Shown: positions 54,523-63,132 of the stretch, in pieces
How positions within the stretch are numbered: the first letter of the stretch is position 1
Layout: each line of letters begins with the position of its first letter
Source: Diplocloster modestus
Lineage (GTDB): Bacteria > Bacillota > Clostridia > Lachnospirales > Lachnospiraceae
Direction of reading: 5' to 3'
DNA: 64,000 bases
NCBI RefSeq assembly: GCF_019042245.1
Contig: NZ_JAHQCX010000006.1
Span: 1 to 64,000 of the forward strand
The notes under the pieces: model-generated
What the model was told of the DNA's origin: nothing
The model's database searches: none
The model's input: only the letters and a program-made list of their open reading frames with translations
Program-made: the position numbers and the translations under genes

Positions 54523-54897
54523 TTAATCTTCAAAGCCGTAACCCATCACTGTATAATAAGCCAGGTTCGTCTGCCTCGCGTCCAGTCTGCCGTACTGTAC
54601 GATAACCGGTACGTCACTTTCCACTTTCATCGCATACTGCCTGCCAAGGGATTGGGTGTGAGCTCCGAAATATTGCTCTTCATGGGTTTTCATACAACGC
54701 ACTCTGTTCGCCCCTATCGTAATTCCTTCTGCAGTATCCGGATCTGCATCCTCATAGTAAAATACAACTCGGATATGCGCATCCCGGTCATTGGGATTTA
54801 AAACAACCACGGACTCATGTCCCTTTAATTCACTGTCGCCAAATGGCGGCCTGTCCCCGTCCGGAAAGAACCAGACTCTTTTCCCATAATCTTTCAC
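54523..54897 (-). CDS. Sensory-rhodopsin-transducer (ASRT)-family protein
   Basis: 124 aa. GKRVWFFPDGDRPPFGDSELKGHESVVVLNPNDRDAHIRVVFYYED and the later VPVIVQYGRLDARQTNLAYYTVMGY match the pattern of the Anabaena sensory rhodopsin transducer family, a tetrameric beta-sandwich. No rhodopsin is expected here. Members outside cyanobacteria are found in carbohydrate-related operons and may bind small ligands; the function is unknown. Preceded by a strong LacI operator and followed by the M24-family gene 31 nt later. Confidence 0.8.
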   Translation of the reverse strand: MKDYGKRVWFFPDGDRPPFGDSELKGHESVVVLNPNDRDAHIRVVFYYEDADPDTAEGITIGANRVRCMKTHEEQYFGAHTQSLGRQYAMKVESDVPVIVQYGRLDARQTNLAYYTVMGYGFED

Positions 54898-54984
54898 GTT
54901 TCGTCTCCTGTCTTAAAATGCATTTTCCTGAAATTATGGAAATTCCAGAATGCACATACTGTTTTATGCAGTGCTTTTTTGCAC

Positions 54985-55014
54985 AACGGGTGAGCAAACG
55001 ATTGCTCACCCGTT
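54985..55014. promoter_or_regulatory. LacI-type operator of the ASRT-M24 operon
   Basis: TGAGCAAACGATTGCTCA lies at the centre of a 30-bp inverted repeat (AACGGG...CCCGTT). It is 88 nt upstream of the ASRT-family ATG and between it and the LacI-2 stop. The long stem may also serve as terminator for LacI-2. Confidence 0.7.
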
Positions 55015-55064
55015 AAACCACCACTGTAATCTTTTTTGCTTTTCGCCTCTGTCGAAGCACCAGA

Positions 55065-56075
55065 TTAATTGACCTTTTTCAGTGATCTTCCCTCAATAAA
55101 TGTATAATCCAGAAAATTCGTAACGGTTTTGAAATGATTTCCATCGTTTTTCAGATTGTCAATGATCATCTGTACAGCGGTCTCTCCAATCCGCTCGATC
55201 GGCTGGCTTACGCCTGTGAATACCGGTTCAATCAGCTTTGCGTCGTCCTGTCCGTCGAAGCAGACAAGGGAAACATCTTCCGGTATCCGGATGTTCTCCT
55301 CTTTCAGCGCATACATTGCACCGAAGCCCTCTACGTTATTATGGGCATATATTATAGAAGGAAGATTATCGTGTTCGATTAGTTTCTTTGTAATTTCATA
55401 CCCGCTGTTATAATGGCAGTCTCCTATGTAATGCCGTCTTGGATTGAAAGGTATTCCATAATCCGACAGGCAGTTTTTGAATCCTGCCACACGATCATTG
55501 CTGGAAGATTCATCCAGGTTCCCGCTGATCATAGCGATATCACGGTGACCGTATTCGATAATTTTCTGTGTCAATTCATAGGAAGCCCGCTCATTGTCCA
55601 CGCTTACAAAGGAATATGGTTTATTCGTAATATACGGCGCATTATCCACAAATACATAGTTTCCAAGCTTGCTTTCCTTTTCATAGATATCGCTTTTACA
55701 CGTTGTCGCGATGATCATTCCGCTTACTTTCTTGGACTTCAGCAGTTCAAAATAAGCCTTTTCCCGTTCAATATTCTCATTCGTGTCGCAGAATATAATA
55801 CTGTAGCCGGCGTCCCACAACATCTGATCCATACTTTTCAGCATTTTCACATAAAAAGTATTGGCCACATCCGGGATGATCACTCCAACGGTGGAACTCC
55901 TCTGCATCTTTAATTCCCGGGCTGTCTCATTCGGACGATAATGAAATTTCTCTGCAGCTTCAAAAACTTTTTTCCGGGTCTCCTCACTGATCCGCCCTTT
56001 GTTATTCAATACTCTGGATACGCTTGAGGTAGATAATCCCAGATATTCGGCGATATCTTTTAGTGTTGCGCTCAT
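55065..56075 (-). CDS. LacI-family regulator 2
   Basis: 336 aa paralogue of LacI-1. HTH TLKDIAEYLGLSTSSVSRVLNNKGRISEETR, then NETARELKMQRSSTVGVIIPDVANTFYVKML and a type I periplasmic-binding fold. It lies between the ASRT-M24 pair and the second RbsABC cluster, and its own promoter overlaps a TGCGCAA inverted repeat, suggesting autoregulation and control of the transporter. Confidence 0.94.
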   Translation of the reverse strand: MSATLKDIAEYLGLSTSSVSRVLNNKGRISEETRKKVFEAAEKFHYRPNETARELKMQRSSTVGVIIPDVANTFYVKMLKSMDQMLWDAGYSIIFCDTNENIEREKAYFELLKSKKVSGMIIATTCKSDIYEKESKLGNYVFVDNAPYITNKPYSFVSVDNERASYELTQKIIEYGHRDIAMISGNLDESSSNDRVAGFKNCLSDYGIPFNPRRHYIGDCHYNSGYEITKKLIEHDNLPSIIYAHNNVEGFGAMYALKEENIRIPEDVSLVCFDGQDDAKLIEPVFTGVSQPIERIGETAVQMIIDNLKNDGNHFKTVTNFLDYTFIEGRSLKKVN

Positions 56076-56197
56076 AGTTTCTCCTGTATTTTAGAATTTC
56101 CATATCGATCTTTCTGCCGCTTTTGTAAAGAAGAGGTTTAAAAAGGATCCTTTGCGCGTGATGCTATGTTCTGGTATGTATGGATATGGTTGACTAA

Positions 56198-56246
56198 ATT
56201 GTAACATTATTCCATTTTATGCGCAATCCTAACCGCTTGCGCATAA
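56198..56246 (-). promoter_or_regulatory. Promoter of LacI-2 overlapped by a TGCGCA operator
   Basis: Minus strand TTGCGC (56221-56226), 17-nt spacer, TACAAT (56198-56203). The -35 is part of the inverted repeat TTATGCGCAA-N10-TTGCGCATAA (56217-56246), so repressor binding would block polymerase. Confidence 0.6.
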
Positions 56247-56353
56247 CCAGCTTTTTGCGCTGATTTTACCAGCTTCTTTGCGCAGTCCAGCGGTACGGAC
56301 CCTTTCTCCTGAGCGTTTTTCTAACTATGACATTCTTTACAGGTTCTTGCTTC

Positions 56354-57394
56354 TTAATCGTACAGCAACGGCGCTATTTTCGGATCGTCCATATTGCTGG
56401 CGTCATACCAGTAACAGCCGGTATCGATGAAGGATTCGACACTCTCTCCATTCATCAGCTTGACTGCGGTTTCTATTGTCTTATAACCCATTCCAACCGG
56501 ATCCTGGGTAATAGCTCCTGCGATTTCTCCGCTTCTGATCGCTTCTTTCATAGCTGCGGAAGAGTCAAAACCTACCAGTTTAACATCTTTTAACTTATTT
56601 GCTTCTTTCAGCCCATTATAAGCGCCTACGCAAGCTCCTTCGTTGGATGTATAAATCAACTGAATATCCGGATTAGCCTGCATCATACTTTTAGCAACTT
56701 CTGCTGATTTTAAGTGGTCACCTTCCCCATACTGCTCATCGACGATCTCGATATCCGGATAGTCCGCCGCTATTTTATCTTTGAAACCAACAACTCTTTC
56801 CACTGCGTCAACAACTGTCTGGGAATGTCCGACAATACCTATTTTTCCTTTTCCTCCCAAAAGCTCAGCCGCATGTTCTGCAGCCAGCGCGCCGGCTGCT
56901 AAACTGTCGGTGGAACATTTCGCCTCAGATTCCGCTTCTCCGACACCAGCATCAAAACCTACCACTTTGATTCCTTTTCCTTTTGCTTCCTGAAGAATAC
57001 CGGCTACAGCTTCATTGTCAATGGCTGCCATACACACAGCTGCCGGATTGTTACCCAGCGCGGTTTTCAGCATGTCGACCTGTTTGTCTACCATAGTCTC
57101 CTGCTCCGGCCCTTCAAAAGTAATTCTCACGCCCAAATCAGCAGCAGCCTGATCGGCGCCGGATTTTACCGCCTGCCAGAACTGATGTGAGAATCCCAGC
57201 GCGACCATAGCTATATAGGGTTCTTCACCATCGGCTGCGGGGGCGGAAGTGTCTGCATCTGCGGGAGCCTGGGCCGATGTATCTTCGTTCTGCGCGGGTT
57301 CACTTTTTGCCGGTTCCTCACTTTTGGAACCGCATCCTACGGCAGCGCCTGCCACCATCGTTAAGGTTAAGAGAACTGCTAATAACTTTTTCAT
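56354..57394 (-). CDS. Sugar-binding lipoprotein, RbsB-like (second cluster)
   Basis: 346 aa. Lipobox VAGAAVGC, then a Glu/Ala/Asp-rich linker and a periplasmic-binding type I fold (YIAMVALGFSHQFWQAVKSGADQAAADLGVRITFEGPE, KGIKVVGFDAGVG, NEGACVGAYNGLKEANKLKDVKLVGFDSSAAMKEAIRSGEIAGAITQDPVGMGYKTI). Specific for an unknown sugar. Transporter partners follow upstream at 57465 and 58451. Confidence 0.93.
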   Translation of the reverse strand: MKKLLAVLLTLTMVAGAAVGCGSKSEEPAKSEPAQNEDTSAQAPADADTSAPAADGEEPYIAMVALGFSHQFWQAVKSGADQAAADLGVRITFEGPEQETMVDKQVDMLKTALGNNPAAVCMAAIDNEAVAGILQEAKGKGIKVVGFDAGVGEAESEAKCSTDSLAAGALAAEHAAELLGGKGKIGIVGHSQTVVDAVERVVGFKDKIAADYPDIEIVDEQYGEGDHLKSAEVAKSMMQANPDIQLIYTSNEGACVGAYNGLKEANKLKDVKLVGFDSSAAMKEAIRSGEIAGAITQDPVGMGYKTIETAVKLMNGESVESFIDTGCYWYDASNMDDPKIAPLLYD

Positions 57395-57464
57395 TACTTT
57401 TACCTCCTTTTATTTTGATAAGTAATGGTATATGCTAAGCCCTTATGGGCTGATAGCCGTTTGA

Positions 57465-58430
57465 TCAGCCTTTTTTTCTTCTCATCTGGTCGAAGAATAC
57501 GGCCAGAGCCAATACCAGACCCACGATAGCCGACTGGATCTCGGTGGATACTGCCATGATCCGAAGCCCATTAGTCAAAGAGCTGATAATCAATGCGCCG
57601 ATCAGGGTTCCCACTATACTTCCCTCGCCGCCGGTCAGGGAGTTGCCTCCGATTACGGCTGCTGCGATGGCTTCCAGTTCATATCCGGGTCCCAGCTGAG
57701 GCTGTGCCGAGTTCAAACGGGAGGACATAACCAGTCCCGCTACGCCGCAGAAAAAGCCGCAGAGAGCGTAAATGCCGATCTTCCACTGATTTACCTTGAT
57801 ACCGGAGAGCCTGGCCGCCTCCTCGTTGGAGCCGATTGCCAGATCATACCGTCCGATCAGGGTTCTGGAGAACAATATGTGCGCGACTATCGCCGCGATC
57901 ACCAGAATAATAATCGCATTGTAGAAACCGGGTATCCCTAAGAATTCGCCTATCGCGATGTTCTGGTATCCGTCCGCTCCTGTGAAATAGACGGGTTTGA
58001 TGCCGGAGACTACCAGGGAAAGGCCTTTTGTAATCATCTGCATGGCCATGGTGGCAATAAACGGCGGCAGCATCATCTTTGCTACTGCGAATCCGTTAAT
58101 GGCGCCACACAGGGTACCCACCAGGAAACCGAACAGGATCGCAAGCCAGATCGGAAAATGCCAGACAGTAAACGCCGTGCCGCTCATAACGCAGGAAAAT
58201 GTCATAACCGTACCAACGGATATATCGATTCCTCCTGTAATAATAACGAAGGAACATCCCAGAGCCAGCAGCCCGTTTACACAGGTGGCCAGCAGGATCG
58301 TCATGATGTTGTCATAACTGGCGTAGCTGGGTTTCATAATGCTGAAGAAGATAACCAGCAGAAAAAAAGTAGCCAGTATAATAAGTTTGTGGGATACATC
58401 TTTATTTTTCAATAAACTTTTTACTTTCAT
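57465..58430 (-). CDS. Sugar ABC transporter permease, RbsC-like (second cluster)
   Basis: 321 aa CUT2 permease: ITGGIDISVGTVMTFSCVMSG, YDLAIGSNEEAARLSGIKVNQWKIGIYALCGFFCGVAGLVMSSRL, GGNSLTGGEGSIVGTLIGALII. Between the ATPase (20 nt upstream) and the binding protein (70 nt downstream). Confidence 0.94.
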   Translation of the reverse strand: MKVKSLLKNKDVSHKLIILATFFLLVIFFSIMKPSYASYDNIMTILLATCVNGLLALGCSFVIITGGIDISVGTVMTFSCVMSGTAFTVWHFPIWLAILFGFLVGTLCGAINGFAVAKMMLPPFIATMAMQMITKGLSLVVSGIKPVYFTGADGYQNIAIGEFLGIPGFYNAIIILVIAAIVAHILFSRTLIGRYDLAIGSNEEAARLSGIKVNQWKIGIYALCGFFCGVAGLVMSSRLNSAQPQLGPGYELEAIAAAVIGGNSLTGGEGSIVGTLIGALIISSLTNGLRIMAVSTEIQSAIVGLVLALAVFFDQMRRKKG

Positions 58431-58450
58431 TGTTCTTTCCTCCTTCTCCC

Positions 58451-59953
58451 TTATGCCTCTCGTTTGGTGGCATATCCCATGATGACATTTTGATCAATTT
58501 CATCTCCCATCACCTCTCCGGTGATTCTGCCCTCGCACATAACCAGAACTCTGTGGCAGGTCCTTATAATCTCCGGTAATTCCGATGAGATCACGATGAT
58601 CGTTTTGCCCTCAGCCGCCAGCTGATTCATCAGCTTGTAGATTTCATTCTTTGCTCCGATATCGATTCCTCTGGTCGGTTCATCAAAGATCAGAATATCC
58701 GAATTCCGGGTCAGCCATTTGGCAAGTACGACCTTTTGCTGATTTCCACCTGATAGAAGTTTTACCTTCTGTTTAATCGAAGGAGTTTTGATACTCAGCG
58801 ATTCTTTTTGCTTTGTCGTATTGTCACGAGACTTTTTAAAGTTGATAAATACCAGCGTTTTCAGGAAATCTGCCATATCCGCCATACAGACATTTTCATC
58901 TACCGAAAGCCCCAGCGCCAGTCCATACCGCTTACGGTCCTCGGACAAATAAGCAATCCCTGCGTTTACTGCGTCACTGGGAGAGCTGATCTTCACAGGC
59001 TTGCCGTGTACCAGGATCTCTCCGCTCTCGTGGGGATCGGCACCGAATATGGCACGGGCCGTCTCTGTTCTTCCCGCTCCCACCAGGCCTGCCAGTCCCA
59101 GGATCTCTCCCTCTCTGGCCTGGAAAGTCACATCCCGGACCATACGGCCGGCATTCAGATTCCGGACCTCCAGTGTAACTTTATTGTCTTTTTGCGTAAA
59201 TTCATCCTGCTTTGTAACAAATATTTCCCGGCCGACCATCATCTTGATAATCTGGTCGATCGTGGTGTCCTGCGTATTCACGGTATCCACATAGCCGCCG
59301 TCCCGCATTACTGTGATCCGGTCCGAGATCTGTTTCAGCTCTTCCAGCCTGTGGGAAATATGTATAATCGCCCGGCCCTCTTCACGCAGCATACGAATGA
59401 CCCGGAACAGATCTTCGATCTCGTTGTCCGTTAACGCCGCTGTAGGCTCATCCATAATCAGGATCTTGGAATCATATGAAAGCGCTTTGGCTATCTCTAC
59501 CATCTGTTGTTTGGCTACGGTCAGGTCTCCAACCTTTACCGTGGGATCAATATCCTGATTCAGTCTCTCGAATAACTTTTTTGCCTCCTGGTTCTGTGTC
59601 TTGGCATCCAGGAAAACCTTGGCTTTTGTCTTGTACTCCCGTCCAATGAAAATGTTCTGCGCAGCTGTCAGATGGTTCATCAAATTTAGCTCCTGATGAA
59701 TCATGATGATGCCTTTGCGCTGTGCATCCCTTACATTGTTAATGCTGATTTCCTCCCCGTTCAGCAGGATCCTGCCGGAATCCTTCGTGTAGACGCCGGT
59801 CAGCACCTTCATCAATGTGGATTTCCCCGCACCGTTTTCGCCGACCAGAGCATGTACTTCTCCTGCTTTGAGTTCAAAGGTCACATCATCCAGTGCTTTA
59901 ACTCCCGGAAACTCTTTGCAGATATGCTCCATTTTGATTAGTTCTCCAGCCAT
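58451..59953 (-). CDS. Sugar ABC transporter ATP-binding protein, RbsA-like (second cluster)
   Basis: 500 aa with two nucleotide-binding domains: GENGAGKSTLMKVLTGVY, ILIMDEPTAALTDNE; second half LAGLVGAGRTETARAIFGA, LLSGGNQQKVVLAKWLT, ILIFDEPTRGIDIGAK. First gene of the ATPase-permease-binding protein operon; operator-like GCAATCGATTGC lies about 100 nt upstream. Confidence 0.94.
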   Translation of the reverse strand: MAGELIKMEHICKEFPGVKALDDVTFELKAGEVHALVGENGAGKSTLMKVLTGVYTKDSGRILLNGEEISINNVRDAQRKGIIMIHQELNLMNHLTAAQNIFIGREYKTKAKVFLDAKTQNQEAKKLFERLNQDIDPTVKVGDLTVAKQQMVEIAKALSYDSKILIMDEPTAALTDNEIEDLFRVIRMLREEGRAIIHISHRLEELKQISDRITVMRDGGYVDTVNTQDTTIDQIIKMMVGREIFVTKQDEFTQKDNKVTLEVRNLNAGRMVRDVTFQAREGEILGLAGLVGAGRTETARAIFGADPHESGEILVHGKPVKISSPSDAVNAGIAYLSEDRKRYGLALGLSVDENVCMADMADFLKTLVFINFKKSRDNTTKQKESLSIKTPSIKQKVKLLSGGNQQKVVLAKWLTRNSDILIFDEPTRGIDIGAKNEIYKLMNQLAAEGKTIIVISSELPEIIRTCHRVLVMCEGRITGEVMGDEIDQNVIMGYATKREA

Positions 59954-60050
59954 TTCCTATCACCTCTTTCTCCTTGCTGTTCCTTCCTCCGGTTACCTTT
60001 TTCATATACTTCATAATTTGCTCAGACCGCGCAGTCCCAAATTTCAGGGG

Positions 60051-60070
60051 TGAGCAATCGATTGCGCAAT
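60051..60070. promoter_or_regulatory. LacI-type operator of the second RbsABC operon
   Basis: Perfect 12-bp palindrome GCAATCGATTGC (60054-60065) followed by GCAATC, close in pattern to the site at 54985-55014. It lies about 85 nt after the predicted promoter at 60149-60177 and 100 nt before the ATPase start. Confidence 0.65.
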
Positions 60071-60148
60071 CAGGAATAAAAAATAGTAGCGAAAATACTA
60101 TAAGTGCTACTATCTGATGCCTATGAAGTTTTCCCTCTGGATAACTCT

Positions 60149-60177
60149 AGCTTATTACACCTGAAATTATCTGTCAA
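60149..60177 (-). promoter_or_regulatory. Promoter of the second RbsABC operon
   Basis: Minus strand TTGACA, 17-nt spacer, TAAGCT. TGCGCA palindromes (60185-60210) lie directly upstream of the -35 box. Confidence 0.5.
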
Positions 60178-60184
60178 CGACATT

Positions 60185-60483
60185 TTTTGCGCAAAATTGA
60201 TGCGCAATTCCGACTATTAAGCTGTACTTATAAATCAAAATATGAGGATAAACAAAAAGAATCTTGATTCATTCAAGGTTCTGAAAGGAACTTTTTTCAA
60301 ATACAGTTTGAAATTAATTACTCTTTTTATTATATTTTTTAATATATATTTGTGCATATATCCCTTTGAGTTTGCGCATTTTGCGCATGTTTCTATCTAT
60401 TTTTTCATATTTTTTTGGATTTTGTTTTTTCTTTTTCGTCATTAATCCCAATGATTGATGATTTTGTTTGTCTTTTATGCGCA
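60185..60483. promoter_or_regulatory. Cluster of TGCGCA motifs
   Basis: TTTTGCGCAAAA (60185-60196, perfect 12-bp palindrome), TGATGCGCAATT (60198-60209), TTTGCGCATT and TTTGCGCATG (60371-60390, 10 bp apart) and TATGCGCACT (60477-60486). The same core recurs at 56217-56246, 56255 and 56277. The region is otherwise AT-rich; the weak ORF at 60242-60445 is probably not a gene. Confidence 0.5.
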
Positions 60484-60583
60484 CTTTAACTTCAAATTTA
60501 TGATTATTATACTCTATAATTTTTTGCTCCTATACTTGCTTCATTACCTCCTGATCCGTATGGCGCTTCTACACTTAAAATGA

Positions 60584-60630
60584 ATGACCGGAGCCGCTCC
60601 CCACAAATTCGGGGTAGCAGCTCCGGTCAT
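60584..60630 (-). terminator. Terminator of the FIVAR surface protein gene
   Basis: ATGACCGGAGC/GCTCCGGTCAT with an inner GCTNCCCC/GGGGTAGC stem; on the minus strand TCATTTTAAG follows. Lies 13 nt after the stop. Confidence 0.7.
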
Positions 60631-60643
60631 AGTAGTAATCATC

Positions 60644-62197
60644 TTACTGATTTATATTTTTTCTTTTGTAAAATATAACCGTACCGGCCGCTGCCGCTAT
60701 AAGCATAATGACCGCTAGTGGTATCACCGGTGAAGTGTCGCCCGTCTGAGCGCCGCCGGCCCGGGTCGCGGAAGCGTCACCAGAGTCCGACTGTCCGGAT
60801 TCATTTCGGGAATCCTGCTCCTCATGGTTGTCGTTTTGGGACACCTCATCCCGGAAAGCGAGCGCGTACAGGGAATAGGAATCAGACTCTATCGTAATCG
60901 AAGCCTCATCCTGATCCAAATCTTCCAGTTCAAGAATCGTTCCGTCATGCAGACGCAGGAACGTAAAGGTCCTCTTCACTCCCTCACCGGGTTTTAAATC
61001 CTCCGGCACCGGCACGATCAGGCGTAGTTTTCTATCCAGGTACCGTACGAGCTCAAGGTTTCCTTCTCCTACCTGTTTCTGGATCGTTATATCCAGTACC
61101 ATTCCCATCTTTCTGCCATCCAGCGCTCCCTGGAACTGAGCCATATCCGGATGATCTTCTTCCATCTGCACTCTTCTGACCGTAAGCAGTATTCTGCTGT
61201 AGACGCCGTCTGCAATCAGCTGCTTTTCCTCCGCCGTAAATACGGAGTCTATGAGTTCCTGGCTGTTGGAAATCTGTACCTGCGGTGTATTTGGATCCTG
61301 CGTAATCTCCACAATAGTTTTCCCATCTTCTCCGGGGAGTTTTTCCAATTGATCCATAGCTGTTCCTAACTTCTCCGCCATTTCAACCACAGTTTGCTGG
61401 TCATCTTCGGACAGATCCGCATTCTGAGCCAATGCTTTCGCCTCGGTGAGAGTCTGTGCAAAAACCTCCCAGCTGTCTGCTGTGTAATCGGTAGGTTTGC
61501 ACTTATCTGCCGCTGCGATCTTGTCCTTCAGCGGCGCCATATCCGCTCTCTTCTTTAAGGCGTTTAACACTCCTTCCAGGGCGCTCACCATCGCATCGAC
61601 TGCGGCCTGATCCCGAATCGTCAGACCTGCGGTATTCCATAATTCTCTGGCTGCATCCAGTTGGATTTTTAATTCCGCTGCTGTATTTTCAGTGTAACTA
61701 TCCGTCTGAACTGCTTCGGCCCGGCGGATCATCTCGCCCAGAAGAGCTGTACTTGCCGGTTTCAGGCTCATATGCTCTCTGGCCCACTTAAGATTTTTAA
61801 GAGTGAGATCTACAATCCCCTGCTCCAGCACGGTCAGATCTGTACGATCTACGACTTCCAGTGCCACACTTAGGGCTTCCTCCACATTTTTCACGGAAGA
61901 ATCTTCATAATCAGCCCAGTTATTTTCCTGTTTTTTTTGCTCCTGTACGACATCACAAAGGACGCGTAAAGCCTCCATGTCCGCTGCTTTGTATTCCAGG
62001 TTCTTAAGGATATCCGCCAGTGTATTCATCGCGTTCTGTATATCCTCCGGACTGACCGTACCGGGTTCCTGGGTCAACAGGGTTTCTGACGCTTCGATGG
62101 CTGCCTGCAATTTCTGCGCACAGTCAACGGTGATCTGATTTTCTTCCAGAACCTGTCTGCCGTCAGCTATCTTTTCTGTCAGGGCGTCTGTATTCAC
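60644..62197 (-). CDS. FIVAR-repeat surface protein, 5'-truncated
   Basis: 517 aa from a GTG at 62197; the frame is open to 62266 with clearly homologous sequence (EEVTTAISNLDTAALGLLYKEV), so the true protein started further upstream. Several helical FIVAR-like modules of about 70 aa (AVQTDSYTENTAAELKIQLDAARELWNTAG; ADKCKPTDYTADSWEVFAQTLTEAKALAQN) follow. The C-terminus has a sorting-type end, QTGDTSP, a membrane helix and KRK tail. No signal peptide remains. The lost 5' end coincides with the truncation of the head-to-head AraC gene. Confidence 0.8.
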   Translation of the reverse strand: MNTDALTEKIADGRQVLEENQITVDCAQKLQAAIEASETLLTQEPGTVSPEDIQNAMNTLADILKNLEYKAADMEALRVLCDVVQEQKKQENNWADYEDSSVKNVEEALSVALEVVDRTDLTVLEQGIVDLTLKNLKWAREHMSLKPASTALLGEMIRRAEAVQTDSYTENTAAELKIQLDAARELWNTAGLTIRDQAAVDAMVSALEGVLNALKKRADMAPLKDKIAAADKCKPTDYTADSWEVFAQTLTEAKALAQNADLSEDDQQTVVEMAEKLGTAMDQLEKLPGEDGKTIVEITQDPNTPQVQISNSQELIDSVFTAEEKQLIADGVYSRILLTVRRVQMEEDHPDMAQFQGALDGRKMGMVLDITIQKQVGEGNLELVRYLDRKLRLIVPVPEDLKPGEGVKRTFTFLRLHDGTILELEDLDQDEASITIESDSYSLYALAFRDEVSQNDNHEEQDSRNESGQSDSGDASATRAGGAQTGDTSPVIPLAVIMLIAAAAGTVIFYKRKNINQ

Positions 62198-62234
62198 TTC
62201 TTTATAAAGTAATCCCAGTGCCGCTGTATCCAGA

Positions 62235-63122
62235 TTGCTAATCGCTGTCGTTACCTCTTCTACGGATCAGGAAGTCCGTCCGGCACTGATGGCTATGCAG
62301 CTGAACAACTTTGTGCTGGAATCCGGTATCGCCATGCCTTATCACATCCTGTTCCATACCGTCACCATAGGCTATCCTCAGATCTGGGAAACCGCGAGGG
62401 ATATGCGCACCGCACTGCCTCAATATGTATCGTTGTACTCACAGAACTATTCGCTGTATCCGGAAGGGCCCAAGTGTCCGGTTCCCGATCAGCAGCAGAA
62501 AAGAGACCAGATCAATTTCCTATACCAGCTGCAGAATGACACTTCTTATCTGCAGTATGTAACATCCACCCTGGACTCCTATGCCGAAGCCGGATATGCC
62601 CAAAGTATCACCGACGACTTTATCCGCGAAGTATACCACTCCCTGCCCGTACTGTTTAAAGTCGAGGACAAAACCGTCCTGGCCGCCATGTCGGACACGT
62701 TATCCCATCTGCACTCCTGTTATTCCGGCGGACAGATGAATCAGCAGATCCGCATTTCCATCGAAAACATGCTGCAGACCCAATCCTCCGCCGCCGGAAG
62801 TGAGCATCTCTATTATCAGCTCAAGCACTATATTGAAGTTAATTACAACCAGAAAATATCACTGGACGACCTATCCGACCGCTACGGATACACCCCGTCC
62901 TACATAAACCGCCTCTTCAAAAAAGAATGCGGCATATCCCCCCTCCAATACCAGACCAGTCTGCGCATCACAAAAGCAAAAGAACTCCTAAACACCCAGG
63001 CGGACATCGATATCAAGACCATCGCCTCCACCATCGGCTACGAGGATGCCAGATATTTCAGCCGTGTCTTCAAAAATGAGGTGGGAACTACGCCCAGCGA
63101 ATGGGTGAGGAGTAAAGGCTGA
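62235..63122 (+). CDS. AraC-family regulator, 5'-truncated (YesN-like)
   Basis: A C-terminal double HTH AraC domain is intact (HYIEVNYNQKISLDDLSDRYGYTPSYINRLFKKECGISPLQYQTSLRITKAKELL, YEDARYFSRVFKNEVGTTPSEW), preceded by a helical linker domain of about 180 aa. The receiver domain usual for YesN-type regulators is missing. The first about 11 codons (from TTG 62235) are the complement of the FIVAR gene, not AraC sequence; the first true ATG is 62289. Likely a remnant left by a deletion, or a misassembly. Confidence 0.75.
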   Translation: MLIAVVTSSTDQEVRPALMAMQLNNFVLESGIAMPYHILFHTVTIGYPQIWETARDMRTALPQYVSLYSQNYSLYPEGPKCPVPDQQQKRDQINFLYQLQNDTSYLQYVTSTLDSYAEAGYAQSITDDFIREVYHSLPVLFKVEDKTVLAAMSDTLSHLHSCYSGGQMNQQIRISIENMLQTQSSAAGSEHLYYQLKHYIEVNYNQKISLDDLSDRYGYTPSYINRLFKKECGISPLQYQTSLRITKAKELLNTQADIDIKTIASTIGYEDARYFSRVFKNEVGTTPSEWVRSKG

Positions 63123-63132
63123 TATAGGTCCG

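Noticed and set aside
60242-60445. 67-aa hydrophobic ORF in the AT-rich leader of the second RbsABC operon
   Set aside because: No clear ribosome binding site, extreme composition and it overlaps the TGCGCA motif cluster; probably noise, though a small membrane protein cannot be excluded.
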